Assembly: GCF_038896935.1 (NCBI RefSeq)
Contig: NZ_JBANDC010000015.1
Span: 1 to 64,000 of the forward strand
Direction: 5' to 3'
Length of the DNA stretch: 64,000 bases
Origin: Collimonas rhizosphaerae
GTDB lineage: Bacteria > Pseudomonadota > Gammaproteobacteria > Burkholderiales > Burkholderiaceae_D
Shown here: positions 49,298-57,524 of the stretch, in pieces
Layout of the letters: each line of letters opens with the position of its first letter
How positions within the stretch are numbered: the first letter of the stretch is position 1
The notes under the pieces: generated by a model
What the model was told of the DNA's origin: nothing
Seen by the model: the letters and a program-made list of their open reading frames with translations, nothing else
The model's database searches: none
Program-made: the position numbers and the translations under genes

Positions 49298-49361
49298 TTT
49301 TATCTCCTCGCAGGTCACATCACAAAATCATTGGAATTCGATGAACAATCCTGTTGCTTCT

Positions 49362-50585
49362 TTATTGCGGCTGGCGCGGAGCAAACGCGACGGCTACCGC
49401 AGGCATCCCGAGCAGCACCGTTGCCCCCAGCACCATGCCGAACCGCTCGGCGCCAAGAGCGGTCAGCAGCCAGCCGGCCAGGGTGGTGCCGAACGCCACG
49501 CCGAGCAGCGTCACCACCACCGTACGGGACACCAGCGAGCCGTCTTCGTCAATCTCCGACAGCAAGCCGGTCAGAAAGGGAACCAATGCGTAGAAACCGA
49601 TGTTGAGCAGCAGCTGGCTGCTGAAATAGGCGGCGCCGCTGCGCGCCGAGAAGAACCACATCAGGGAAACGATCATCAGCAGCTGGGCAGCGCAGATAAT
49701 CGCGATGCGATGGCGATGGCTGCCGCGCCAGGAGGAGGCGACGCAGCCGGCGAAACCGAGGAAAGATGAAATCGACAGCAGCATGCCGATGGTCGAGGTG
49801 GCCAGGCCGGCGTGCTGGCCGGCCAGTTCGGTGACCGCCCACTGCCCTGCCTGCACGCCGTAGATCAATACGGTGAGAATCCAGACGGCGGCGATGCGCA
49901 GCCATGGCAAGCCGGCGCCGGCAGATTTGCGCGGACGGCGCTCGTCGACGATATCGCGGCTGGCGCGCAGCAGCAGCGGCGCGGCGCAGGCGACCAAGGC
50001 GCCCATGGCAAGGAACAGCCATTGCGCCGCCCAGCGCTCCGGCAGGTAGGAAATGCCGATCAGCAGCGCGCCGTTGACCAGCCCGGCGACCAGGATGATC
50101 ACGCCCCAGATGCGTTCCGCCGACGGCTGGTTGGCGACGCTGGCCGCCACCAGCATGAACAGCATCCCTTCGAACACGCCAGCCAGGCCGCGGGCGACGC
50201 CGACTGCCTGCGCTCCGGCCAGCAGCGCGCTGGCGACCTGGGCGGCGACAGTGCCGGCGGCGCCGATCCAGGCGAAGCGCAAGGCGTAGCGCGACGCCCA
50301 ACGCGGCAGCACCATGCAGCTGAGCGCCATGCCCAGCATTTCGAAGCCGGTCATCATGGTGGCCTGGCCCTCGTCCAGGCCGAAGCGCCGCATCAGGGCA
50401 GAGACGATGAACGGCGTCAGGATGGTGCCGTTGATCGCTACCGCATACACGATCGCCAGCCGCAGCATGGCGCGCGGACCGGGCGCGGCCGGCGCCAAGG
50501 CCGTGCCGGGACCGTCGGCGGCGAACGCCGGCGCGGCATGCGCCTGTGTCACAACGGCCGGGGCCGGCGCTGCACTTGAAGCCAT
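49362..50585 (-). CDS. MFS transporter of the monooxygenase operon
   Basis: 407 residues, twelve predicted helices, no long loops. Segments such as LDEGQATMMTGFEMLGMALSC and GVARGLAGVFEGMLFML suggest the aromatic-acid or drug branch of the MFS, but I cannot place it further. GGGAG nine bases before the ATG gives a normal start. It lies between the SDR gene (129-bp gap) and the DUF1329 gene (64-bp gap) on one strand. It could import the monooxygenase substrate or export its product. Confidence 0.82.
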   Translation of the reverse strand: MASSAAPAPAVVTQAHAAPAFAADGPGTALAPAAPGPRAMLRLAIVYAVAINGTILTPFIVSALMRRFGLDEGQATMMTGFEMLGMALSCMVLPRWASRYALRFAWIGAAGTVAAQVASALLAGAQAVGVARGLAGVFEGMLFMLVAASVANQPSAERIWGVIILVAGLVNGALLIGISYLPERWAAQWLFLAMGALVACAAPLLLRASRDIVDERRPRKSAGAGLPWLRIAAVWILTVLIYGVQAGQWAVTELAGQHAGLATSTIGMLLSISSFLGFAGCVASSWRGSHRHRIAIICAAQLLMIVSLMWFFSARSGAAYFSSQLLLNIGFYALVPFLTGLLSEIDEDGSLVSRTVVVTLLGVAFGTTLAGWLLTALGAERFGMVLGATVLLGMPAVAVAFAPRQPQ

Positions 50586-50714
50586 CTCTTGGTCTCCCTC
50601 GGGCGGGTTGATATGATGTTTTTACAGCGGGACGAACATCCTGCCTGCGCGGCCATCCGTCTGTCGCGGAATGCGGCTGCGCCAATCTCTCGGCTCTGCA
50701 ACTCTACAACTGCG

Positions 50715-51563
50715 CTACCAGCGCACCACCTGGCTGGTCAGGCCGCGCTCTTCCAGATAGCGCTTGCGCCCGGCCTGCCCTTTCTTTTCAAACCAGTTGA
50801 TGATCTTGCCGATCTTGTTCGGGAACAGCATGGCCAGCCGCACCAGCATCGCGTCCGACACTTTCGGGTAACGCTCGTAGCGCGGCTCCAGCAGCATGCG
50901 CAGCATTTCATCCGCCACATGCGACGGGCTCTGCGGCGGATCGATGAAATTGAGGGCGCTGCCGCCGGTCAGCGCTTCATGGCGCAGCTGTGCGGTATCC
51001 ACCGACGACGGCAAGATGCCGCCGACCTTGATGCCCTTCTTTTCGAAATCCACCGCGATCGACAAAGTCGCGCCACGCAAACCGAATTTGCTTGCACTGT
51101 ACAACGGACTCTCCGGCATCGGCAAGACGCCGCCCAGGGAAATCGTGTTGATGATGCGCGGGTCCGGCGCCTGCTTGAGCAGCGGCACCATGATGCGCGA
51201 CAGCAGCAGCGGCGTGATCAGGTTGATATGCAGGTCGCTTTCGATATGGTCGAGCGTATATTCGTCGAAGCGGTCGGTGCGCACCACGGCGGCGTTGTTC
51301 AGCAGGATGTCCAGGCGGCCGAACTTTTCCTCTACCGTCTGGCAGATATGCTCCAGCAGCGAACGCTGGCATAGATCGCCGGCAATCAGCAGCGGTTCCT
51401 GTTTCAGTTCGGCGGCGAGTTCGGCCAGGCCGTCCTGGTTCAAATCGCACAGCACCAGGCGCAGGCCGGCATCGTCGAGGCGCTTGGCGATCTCGCGGCC
51501 GATGCCGCCGGCGGCGCCGGTCAGCAGGGCGACCCGCCCGGCAAATTCCGGGCCGAGCTTCAT
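50715..51563 (-). CDS. Short-chain dehydrogenase/reductase
   Basis: 282 residues. Cofactor motif TGAAGGIGREIAKRL, NAG replaced by NNAAVV, and the catalytic triad in SLGGVLP ... YSASKFGL (YxxxK). It is probably an NAD(P)-dependent alcohol dehydrogenase or ketoreductase. Its start overlaps the monooxygenase stop (ATGA), so the two enzymes are made together. An alcohol oxidised to a ketone followed by Baeyer-Villiger oxidation is a sensible pairing, as inference. Confidence 0.88.
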   Translation of the reverse strand: MKLGPEFAGRVALLTGAAGGIGREIAKRLDDAGLRLVLCDLNQDGLAELAAELKQEPLLIAGDLCQRSLLEHICQTVEEKFGRLDILLNNAAVVRTDRFDEYTLDHIESDLHINLITPLLLSRIMVPLLKQAPDPRIINTISLGGVLPMPESPLYSASKFGLRGATLSIAVDFEKKGIKVGGILPSSVDTAQLRHEALTGGSALNFIDPPQSPSHVADEMLRMLLEPRYERYPKVSDAMLVRLAMLFPNKIGKIINWFEKKGQAGRKRYLEERGLTSQVVRW

Positions 51564-52960
51564 GCCGCCTCCTGCAAGGCGTCTTTCCGCGGCTGCGGCG
51601 CAACTGCCGCCGGCGCCTGGATCATCTGCCGGTAATCGCCGTCGCGCAATGCCGGCCAGCCGATACGCTTGTGCAGCTTCTTCAGGTAGCGCTTGAGCGC
51701 GTGCACTTCCAGGTACACCGTATGGCGTTGCGACTTGACGAACTTGATGCCGCCCGACAGGTCGGGATCGTCGTGCGCGATCAGCTCATCGAAGGCGCGC
51801 ACCCGCTCCGCGCCCGCGCCCTGCTCGCGCAGGTAGCTGGCGATCAGGTGGGCTTGCGCATCGAACAGCTTGAAAGCGCTGGAGTTGGTTTCTATATAAC
51901 CGATGCCGAACAGGTTGCGGTGCAGGCGGCTGAACACCGACAGGTACATCTGCGGCCGTCCGCCCTGCCACTCGAAATATTTGCCGGCGTACGGCGCGCT
52001 CCATTTGTAGCCGGTGGCGTACAGCACCAGGTCCAGCTGTTCCCGGCTGCCGTCCTTGAACACCACCTCATCGCCGTCGTAGCGCTCGACGTCCGGGCGC
52101 ACCGCGATGTTGCCGTGCTGCAGATGGTGCAGCAATTGCGTGTTCATCAAGGGATGGCTTTCGAACAGCTTGTGGTCCGGCTTGGGCAGGCCGAAGCGGG
52201 TCAGGTCGCCGGTGATCATCTTGAGTATGCCGCTGAACACCGGCCGCTCCAGCCACATCGGCAGTTGCGGCCCTTTTTCGGCAAACTCGTCGGCCGGGAC
52301 GCCGAACAGATGCTTGGGGATGAAATGATAGCCGCGGCGCATGCTGATGAATGCGGCATCGGCGTAGGTGGCGGCGTCGCAGGAAATGTCGGCGCCGGAA
52401 TTGCCGGCGCCGACCACCATCACCCGCTTGCCCTTGAATTCCTCGCCGCACTTGTAGCTTACCGAGTGGCGGATATCGCCGCTGAAATTGCCCTTGATTT
52501 CCGGCAGGCTGGGGTCCCAGTTGCAGCCGGTGGCGCAGATCACTGCGCGATAGTGGCGCTGCTCGCCGTTCCCCAGCGTGACTTGCCAGCGCTGGTCGGG
52601 CAGCTTGTCGATGGCCAGCACCGAGACGCCGAAACGGATATTGTCGTACAGGCCGAAGGCGCGCGCGAATGACCTGACGTAGGCGACGATCTGCCGGTTG
52701 GTCGGATAGTCCGGATAGTCTTTCGGCATGGGGAAATCGGCATAACCCGACAGGTCGCGCGATGAAATGAAATGCGCCGATTCGTACATCGGGCTGCCCG
52801 GATTGTCCATGTCCCAGATGCCGCCGACGTCGCTGTGGCGCTCGAACTGTTCGTAGCTGATGCCTTGCCGCTTGAGGGCGCGGGCGGCGCTCAGGCCGCC
52901 GGGACCGCCGCCGATAATGCACACTGCTGCGTTGCTGCTGGAAACGGATGAAGCACTCAT
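51560..52960 (-). CDS. Flavin-containing monooxygenase (probable Baeyer-Villiger type)
   Basis: 466 residues. FAD motif GGGPGGLSAARAL (about 16-28), second Rossmann NADPH motif VVGAGNSGADIS, and the FMO/BVMO-type stretch FKGKRVMVVGAGNSG preceded by HSVSYKCGEEFKGK (FxG-x3-HS-like: DIRHSVSY). YATGYKW is the conserved ATGY. It should insert oxygen into ketones or oxidise heteroatoms. AGGAG seven bases before the ATG supports 52960; the frame is open further upstream without similarity. It is the first gene of the leftward operon and divergent from an AraC regulator. Confidence 0.88.
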   Translation of the reverse strand: MSASSVSSSNAAVCIIGGGPGGLSAARALKRQGISYEQFERHSDVGGIWDMDNPGSPMYESAHFISSRDLSGYADFPMPKDYPDYPTNRQIVAYVRSFARAFGLYDNIRFGVSVLAIDKLPDQRWQVTLGNGEQRHYRAVICATGCNWDPSLPEIKGNFSGDIRHSVSYKCGEEFKGKRVMVVGAGNSGADISCDAATYADAAFISMRRGYHFIPKHLFGVPADEFAEKGPQLPMWLERPVFSGILKMITGDLTRFGLPKPDHKLFESHPLMNTQLLHHLQHGNIAVRPDVERYDGDEVVFKDGSREQLDLVLYATGYKWSAPYAGKYFEWQGGRPQMYLSVFSRLHRNLFGIGYIETNSSAFKLFDAQAHLIASYLREQGAGAERVRAFDELIAHDDPDLSGGIKFVKSQRHTVYLEVHALKRYLKKLHKRIGWPALRDGDYRQMIQAPAAVAPQPRKDALQEAA

Positions 52961-53072
52961 TGGCAATCTCCTGGACATCGGCTGGGCTGGTTTGAATTGT
53001 CTGGCGTCCATCCAATGTAACGAAGTCCGGGCCGCGGAGTGAGGGCCGAAACGGACGGCGGAAGGGTCTTTA

Positions 53073-53092
53073 ACGGACAGAATATTGTCCGT
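53073..53092. promoter_or_regulatory. Palindrome in the monooxygenase/AraC divergent region
   Basis: ACGGACA-GAATAT-TGTCCGT has perfect 7-bp arms. A partial third copy, ACGGAC, lies at 53051-53056. It lies between the divergent starts at 52960 and 53135 and is the best candidate operator for the AraC-family regulator. Confidence 0.6.
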
Positions 53093-53134
53093 CGCATGCA
53101 TGCAGGCTAGACAACCGCCTGTCTTGCCGACACA

Positions 53135-54205
53135 ATGGCAAGCATGAAACCGACCGCGAAACCTGCCGCAAAACCGGCCGCCGCCAAACCCGAACGGATT
53201 GATCCGCGCTACTCGACAGCATCGATCAATCCCCTGACGCCGCGCTATCTGTCGATCGTCGCCCACGAACGCGGCCATGACACCGCGTCCCTCTGCCGCG
53301 GCCTCGGTTTCAGCGCGGAAGACCTGAACCAGCCCAATTTCAAGATCTCCTACCGCCAGGGCAGCATGATGATCCGCCGCGGCCAGAAGCTGATCGGCGA
53401 TACCGGGCTCGGGCTGGCGGTAGGCAGCCGGCAGACGCTGGTGTCGTGGGGCCTGGTCGGCTTCGGCATGATGACCTGCGCCACCTTGGGCGAAGCCAGC
53501 GAAATCGGCATCCACTACCAGAAAGGAGCAGGTTCGCTAATCCATATCGCCATGGAGCTGCGCGGCCAGCAGGTCGCGATCGTGGCCGACCCGCAGTTCT
53601 ACGATCCCGATATCGAGATGTTCCTGATCGAGGAAGCGTTTTCCAGCATGGTCAATATCGTGCGCCACCTGGTCGGGCCGCAGTTCACGCCGGCGGCGAT
53701 CGAACTGGTGTACCAGCCGCCGCCGCACGCCGCCATCTACGATACGATTTTCCGTTGCCCGGTGCGCTTCGGCTGCTCGCGCAACCGCTTGATCACCGAC
53801 GTCAACTGGATGAACTATCCGCTGCCTACCCACGATGCCCTGGTAGCCAAGACGGCCATTAAACTGATCGAAGAGAATCTTACGGTGGAACAGGAAAAAG
53901 TCGATCTTTCCACCACCATCGAGCGCGCGATCCGCGACAACCTGAAAGACCTGCCGTCGCTGCAGAGCATCGCCGCCACGCTCAACATCGGCGAGCGGAC
54001 CTTGCGCCGCCGCCTGAACGATGCCGGTTTTTCTTACCAGGGCCTGCTGGAATCGGTGAGGAAATCGCGCGCGCTGGAATTGCTGTCGCATTCCAAGTTT
54101 TCAGTGGCCGATGTCGCCGCCGAAACCGGCTTTAAGGATGTGAGGAATTTCCGGCGCGCATTCAAGCGCTGGACCGGCGTGGCGCCGACCGAAATCCGGG
54201 AGTAA
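53135..54205 (+). CDS. AraC-family regulator with arabinose-binding-like N-domain
   Basis: 356 residues. A Pro/Ala/Lys-rich N-terminal tail (KPTAKPAAKPAAAKPE) precedes a PF12625-like ligand domain (LCRGLGFSAEDLNQPNFKISYRQ, MMTCATLGEASEIG). The C-terminal HTH_18 has SLQSIAATLNIGERTLRRRLNDAGFSY and SVADVAAETGFKDVRNFRRAFKRWTGVAP. It is probably an activator of the divergent seven-gene operon and of the downstream esterase. The inducer should be the pathway substrate, unknown. Confidence 0.88.
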   Translation: MASMKPTAKPAAKPAAAKPERIDPRYSTASINPLTPRYLSIVAHERGHDTASLCRGLGFSAEDLNQPNFKISYRQGSMMIRRGQKLIGDTGLGLAVGSRQTLVSWGLVGFGMMTCATLGEASEIGIHYQKGAGSLIHIAMELRGQQVAIVADPQFYDPDIEMFLIEEAFSSMVNIVRHLVGPQFTPAAIELVYQPPPHAAIYDTIFRCPVRFGCSRNRLITDVNWMNYPLPTHDALVAKTAIKLIEENLTVEQEKVDLSTTIERAIRDNLKDLPSLQSIAATLNIGERTLRRRLNDAGFSYQGLLESVRKSRALELLSHSKFSVADVAAETGFKDVRNFRRAFKRWTGVAPTEIRE

Positions 54206-54236
54206 GATAGCCGCTTCGTTTCCGGAGGATTGCCGC

Positions 54237-55259
54237 ATGCCGAATTGCTTGCCTTTCTTGCTCGGCAGCTTGCTGCTCAGCGCCGCGTTATCTGCTGCCG
54301 CCGCGCCGGCGCTTCCTGCTGCGCCTGCCTACGGTCCTGAACTGCAAGGCTTCGACTATCCTTACGAATTGAAACACTACGCCTTCGAATCGCAAGGCAA
54401 GCAGCTGCAGATGGGTTACATGGACGTCGCCCCGACCGGCGCCGCCAACGGCCGCACCGTGGTCCTGATGCATGGCAAGAATTTCTGCGGCGCTACCTGG
54501 GAACAGACCATCAAGGCGCTGGGCGCCGCCGGCTACCGGGTGGTTGCACCAGACCAGGTCGGCTTCTGCACCTCGAGCAAACCCGAGCATTACCAGTATT
54601 CGTTCCAGCAGCTCGCCATCAATACCCACGGTTTGCTGGCGCAGCTGGGCATCCGCAAAGCCGTCATCGTCGGCCACTCGACCGGCGGCATGCTGGCCAC
54701 CCGCTATGCCCTGCTATACCCGGACCAGGCGACCCAGCTGGTGATGGTCAACCCGATCGGCCTGGAAGACTGGAAAGCGCTGGGCGTGCCGTACCGCACG
54801 GTCGACCAGTGGTACCAGCGCGAATTGAAGCTGAATGCCGACGGCCTGCGCAACTATGAACAGAGCACCTACTATGTCGGCCGCTGGAAGCCGGAATATG
54901 AACGCTGGGTGACCATGCTGGCGGGCCTCAACCAGGGACCGGGCCACGCCTTGGTGGCGTGGAATTCGGCGCTGGTCTACGACATGATTTTTACGCAGCC
55001 GGTGGTCTACGAATTCAAGGATCTCGCCATGCCGACCCTGCTGCTGATCGGCGATGCGGACACCACCGCCATCGGCAGCGATGCCGCTTCGCCGGAGGTA
55101 AAGGCAAAGATAGGCCGGTACAAGGTGCTGGGCAAACAAGCCGCCAAGCTGATTTCGCAAGCTACGCTGGTCGAGTTTGCCGGCCTCGGCCATGCGCCGC
55201 AGATGGAGCAGCCGGCAGAGTTCCACAAAGCCTTGCTAGGGTGGCTCGCGGCGCATTGA
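54237..55259 (+). CDS. Exported alpha/beta hydrolase, probable esterase
   Basis: 340 residues. A signal peptide (FLLGSLLLSAALSAAAAPA) is followed by HGKNFCGATWEQ (oxyanion), nucleophile elbow VGHSTGGMLA, acid in LIGDADTTAIG and histidine in GLGHAPQME. CGGAGGATTGCCGC precedes the ATG. It lies 31 bases after the AraC gene and is probably co-transcribed with it. An esterase that opens the ester or lactone produced by a Baeyer-Villiger enzyme would complete the route, but its periplasmic location makes cleavage of an incoming ester equally likely. Confidence 0.85.
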   Translation: MPNCLPFLLGSLLLSAALSAAAAPALPAAPAYGPELQGFDYPYELKHYAFESQGKQLQMGYMDVAPTGAANGRTVVLMHGKNFCGATWEQTIKALGAAGYRVVAPDQVGFCTSSKPEHYQYSFQQLAINTHGLLAQLGIRKAVIVGHSTGGMLATRYALLYPDQATQLVMVNPIGLEDWKALGVPYRTVDQWYQRELKLNADGLRNYEQSTYYVGRWKPEYERWVTMLAGLNQGPGHALVAWNSALVYDMIFTQPVVYEFKDLAMPTLLLIGDADTTAIGSDAASPEVKAKIGRYKVLGKQAAKLISQATLVEFAGLGHAPQMEQPAEFHKALLGWLAAH

Positions 55260-55287
55260 CGCCGGCGGCCGGGCGGCTGCGGGTTGC

Positions 55288-57474
55288 CTAATCCGCCTGC
55301 TTTGCCTTCCCCATTTGCCACAGCAGGAAACTGTAGATATCGGCAGACAAGGCATAACGCTGGGTAGCCGTGCTGCCTACGCCATGGCCGGCCTGCATGT
55401 CGAGCCGCAACAGGACCGGCTTGCCGCTGCTGGTGGCTGCCTGCAGGCGGGCCGCGGTCTTGGCGCTGTGCCAGACGTCGACGCGCGGGTCGTTCATGCC
55501 GTGCACCAGCATGACGGCGGGATAAGCGGTGTTGTCCTTGATGTTGTGGTAGGTGCTCATCTCCAGCAAGGCCGGGAATTCCTTCGGGTTCCTGGCGCTG
55601 CCGAATTCGGAAATGTTGGTGATGCCGTTGGCGCTGTCTTCGGCGCGCACGGCGTCCATGATGCCGACATTGAAGATCGCTGCCGCAAACAGCTCAGGCG
55701 CGCTAGTCACGGTGCGGCCGACGAAGATGCCGCCGGCGCTGGTGCCCATCACGCCCAGGGTCTTGGGCGTTGCGTAACCTTCGGCGATCAGGTATTTGGC
55801 GCAAGCCACGCCGTCTTTCCAGGTATTCGACTTGGTGGCCTTGAAGCCGGCCCGGTACCAGTCATCGCCATAGACGCCGCTGCCGCGCACGTTGGCGAAT
55901 GCCAGCACGCCGCCGCGCTCAAGCCAGGCCATGCGGGCAGGCGAGAAACCGGCGGTCTGGGAAAAACCGTAAGCGGCGTAACCGTCCAGCAAGGTCGGAT
56001 TGCTGCCGTCGCGTTTCAGGCCCTTCTTGTACAGCAGGGTCATCGGCACCAGCGCGCCGTCATGGCTAGTCACCTTGACGTCGACCACTTCCACTTCGGG
56101 CAGGCCAGGCATGGGCGGATTCACGCGCAGGCCGGGGTCGCTCGACAGCTTGCCCTTGAGCAGCAGGGTGCGCGGCAGCTCGGTCCAGCCGTTCAAGGTG
56201 TACAGCACATCGCTGTAGGCATGGGCCGGATCGTTATGGACGGTGGCGGCACCTTTGAACGGCAAGGGGATGTTCTGGCCCTTGGTGTCGCCGGCCGCAT
56301 AGCGCCGCAGCACGATCGAGGTGCCCTCGCGCACTTCGCCGATCAGCGCATCGCGTGTCAGCGAGAATTTTTCCAGCACCGCGTCTGGCGGCGCGCTGGC
56401 CACTTCGCGCGCCAGTTTCAGGTCAGGATGGCGCAAGTCGAGTTTCAGCACGCGGTTGCGCGGCGCATGGTCATGCGTCAGCAGGTACAGGTCGTTGCCT
56501 TTCAGTTCGGCATCGGTGATCTTGTCGTCGAAGCTGGAAATTTTCTTCCAGGCGATGGCCGGCTTGTCGAGGTCGGCGACATCGGCCACGAACAGGAAAC
56601 CTTCCGGCAAGGTGGTGTCGGTGGTGCGCGCAACCATCCAGCGGCTGCCCGGATTGAAGAGGATAGCGCCGACATCGAGACGGGCCAGGCCCAGGTCGGT
56701 AGTAACGGTCGGGCCGAACACCGCCTTGGCTTCGGCGGCCGGCGCGCCGACCTTGAGCCACATCACCTTGCTGTCGAGGTAGGTCTCTGAATCCGGGTCG
56801 CCCGGCTTGAGCGCCTTGAGCTGGTTGTAGGTGAGCGACTTGCTGTCCGGCAGCCAGCCGAGCAGGGCTTCATGCACGCGTGGAATCGGTTCACCGACAT
56901 TTTTCCCGCTTGCCGTATCGAGGATATATAGCGAGGCATCTTCCGAACCGCCGGCGGAAACGCCGTAGGCTACGTGCCTGCCGTCCCAGGCCGGCACGAA
57001 ATAATTGATGGCGTGCGGCACGCCGGTGCGCTTGGCGTCCAGTTCAGGATCGACCAGGACGCGCTCGGGACCTTGCAGGCTGTCGCGCATCACCAGCTTG
57101 AACTGTTTTTCGCCGCGGGCGCGCTTGAGGTAATACACCTGGTTGCCCGGCATGCGCGTGATGTCGCGGATGTCGTCGCCGGTGGCGGCGGAAATATCGG
57201 CGATGCGCTGTTCCAGCTGGTTGCGCAGTTCTATCCGGTCCAGTTCCTTGCGCGCCGATTCGCCCTGCTCCTTGAGCCAGGACTGCACCTTGGGATCCTT
57301 CACATTCTCGAAATAGCGGTATGGATCTTTGACCGTGACGCCGTGCAAGACGTCGCTGACGTCCTGCACCGGGGCGACGCTGGCTGCGTGGGCAGGCAAG
57401 GCCGTGACGAGTGTTGCAACTGCTGTGGCCACAGTAACTGCAAACAGCCGCGATGGTGTGTTCAAAAATTGCAT
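55288..57474 (-). CDS. Prolyl oligopeptidase (S9A), exported
   Basis: 728 residues. A signal peptide (LFAVTVATAVATLVTALPAHA) precedes the propeller (DPYRYFENV start of S9A proteins) and the C-terminal alpha/beta hydrolase. Catalytic serine in GTSAGGIFVGR, aspartate in HGMNDPRVD and histidine in AGHGVGS. It should cleave short peptides after proline in the periplasm. AAGGA five bases before the ATG at 57474 supports this start. It lies 50 bases downstream of a second S9 peptidase on the same strand. Confidence 0.9.
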   Translation of the reverse strand: MQFLNTPSRLFAVTVATAVATLVTALPAHAASVAPVQDVSDVLHGVTVKDPYRYFENVKDPKVQSWLKEQGESARKELDRIELRNQLEQRIADISAATGDDIRDITRMPGNQVYYLKRARGEKQFKLVMRDSLQGPERVLVDPELDAKRTGVPHAINYFVPAWDGRHVAYGVSAGGSEDASLYILDTASGKNVGEPIPRVHEALLGWLPDSKSLTYNQLKALKPGDPDSETYLDSKVMWLKVGAPAAEAKAVFGPTVTTDLGLARLDVGAILFNPGSRWMVARTTDTTLPEGFLFVADVADLDKPAIAWKKISSFDDKITDAELKGNDLYLLTHDHAPRNRVLKLDLRHPDLKLAREVASAPPDAVLEKFSLTRDALIGEVREGTSIVLRRYAAGDTKGQNIPLPFKGAATVHNDPAHAYSDVLYTLNGWTELPRTLLLKGKLSSDPGLRVNPPMPGLPEVEVVDVKVTSHDGALVPMTLLYKKGLKRDGSNPTLLDGYAAYGFSQTAGFSPARMAWLERGGVLAFANVRGSGVYGDDWYRAGFKATKSNTWKDGVACAKYLIAEGYATPKTLGVMGTSAGGIFVGRTVTSAPELFAAAIFNVGIMDAVRAEDSANGITNISEFGSARNPKEFPALLEMSTYHNIKDNTAYPAVMLVHGMNDPRVDVWHSAKTAARLQAATSSGKPVLLRLDMQAGHGVGSTATQRYALSADIYSFLLWQMGKAKQAD

Positions 57475-57524
57475 GACAATCCTTGGTAAATTAAATGACT
57501 TGAATGATCTTTGCGAGGTGCAGC

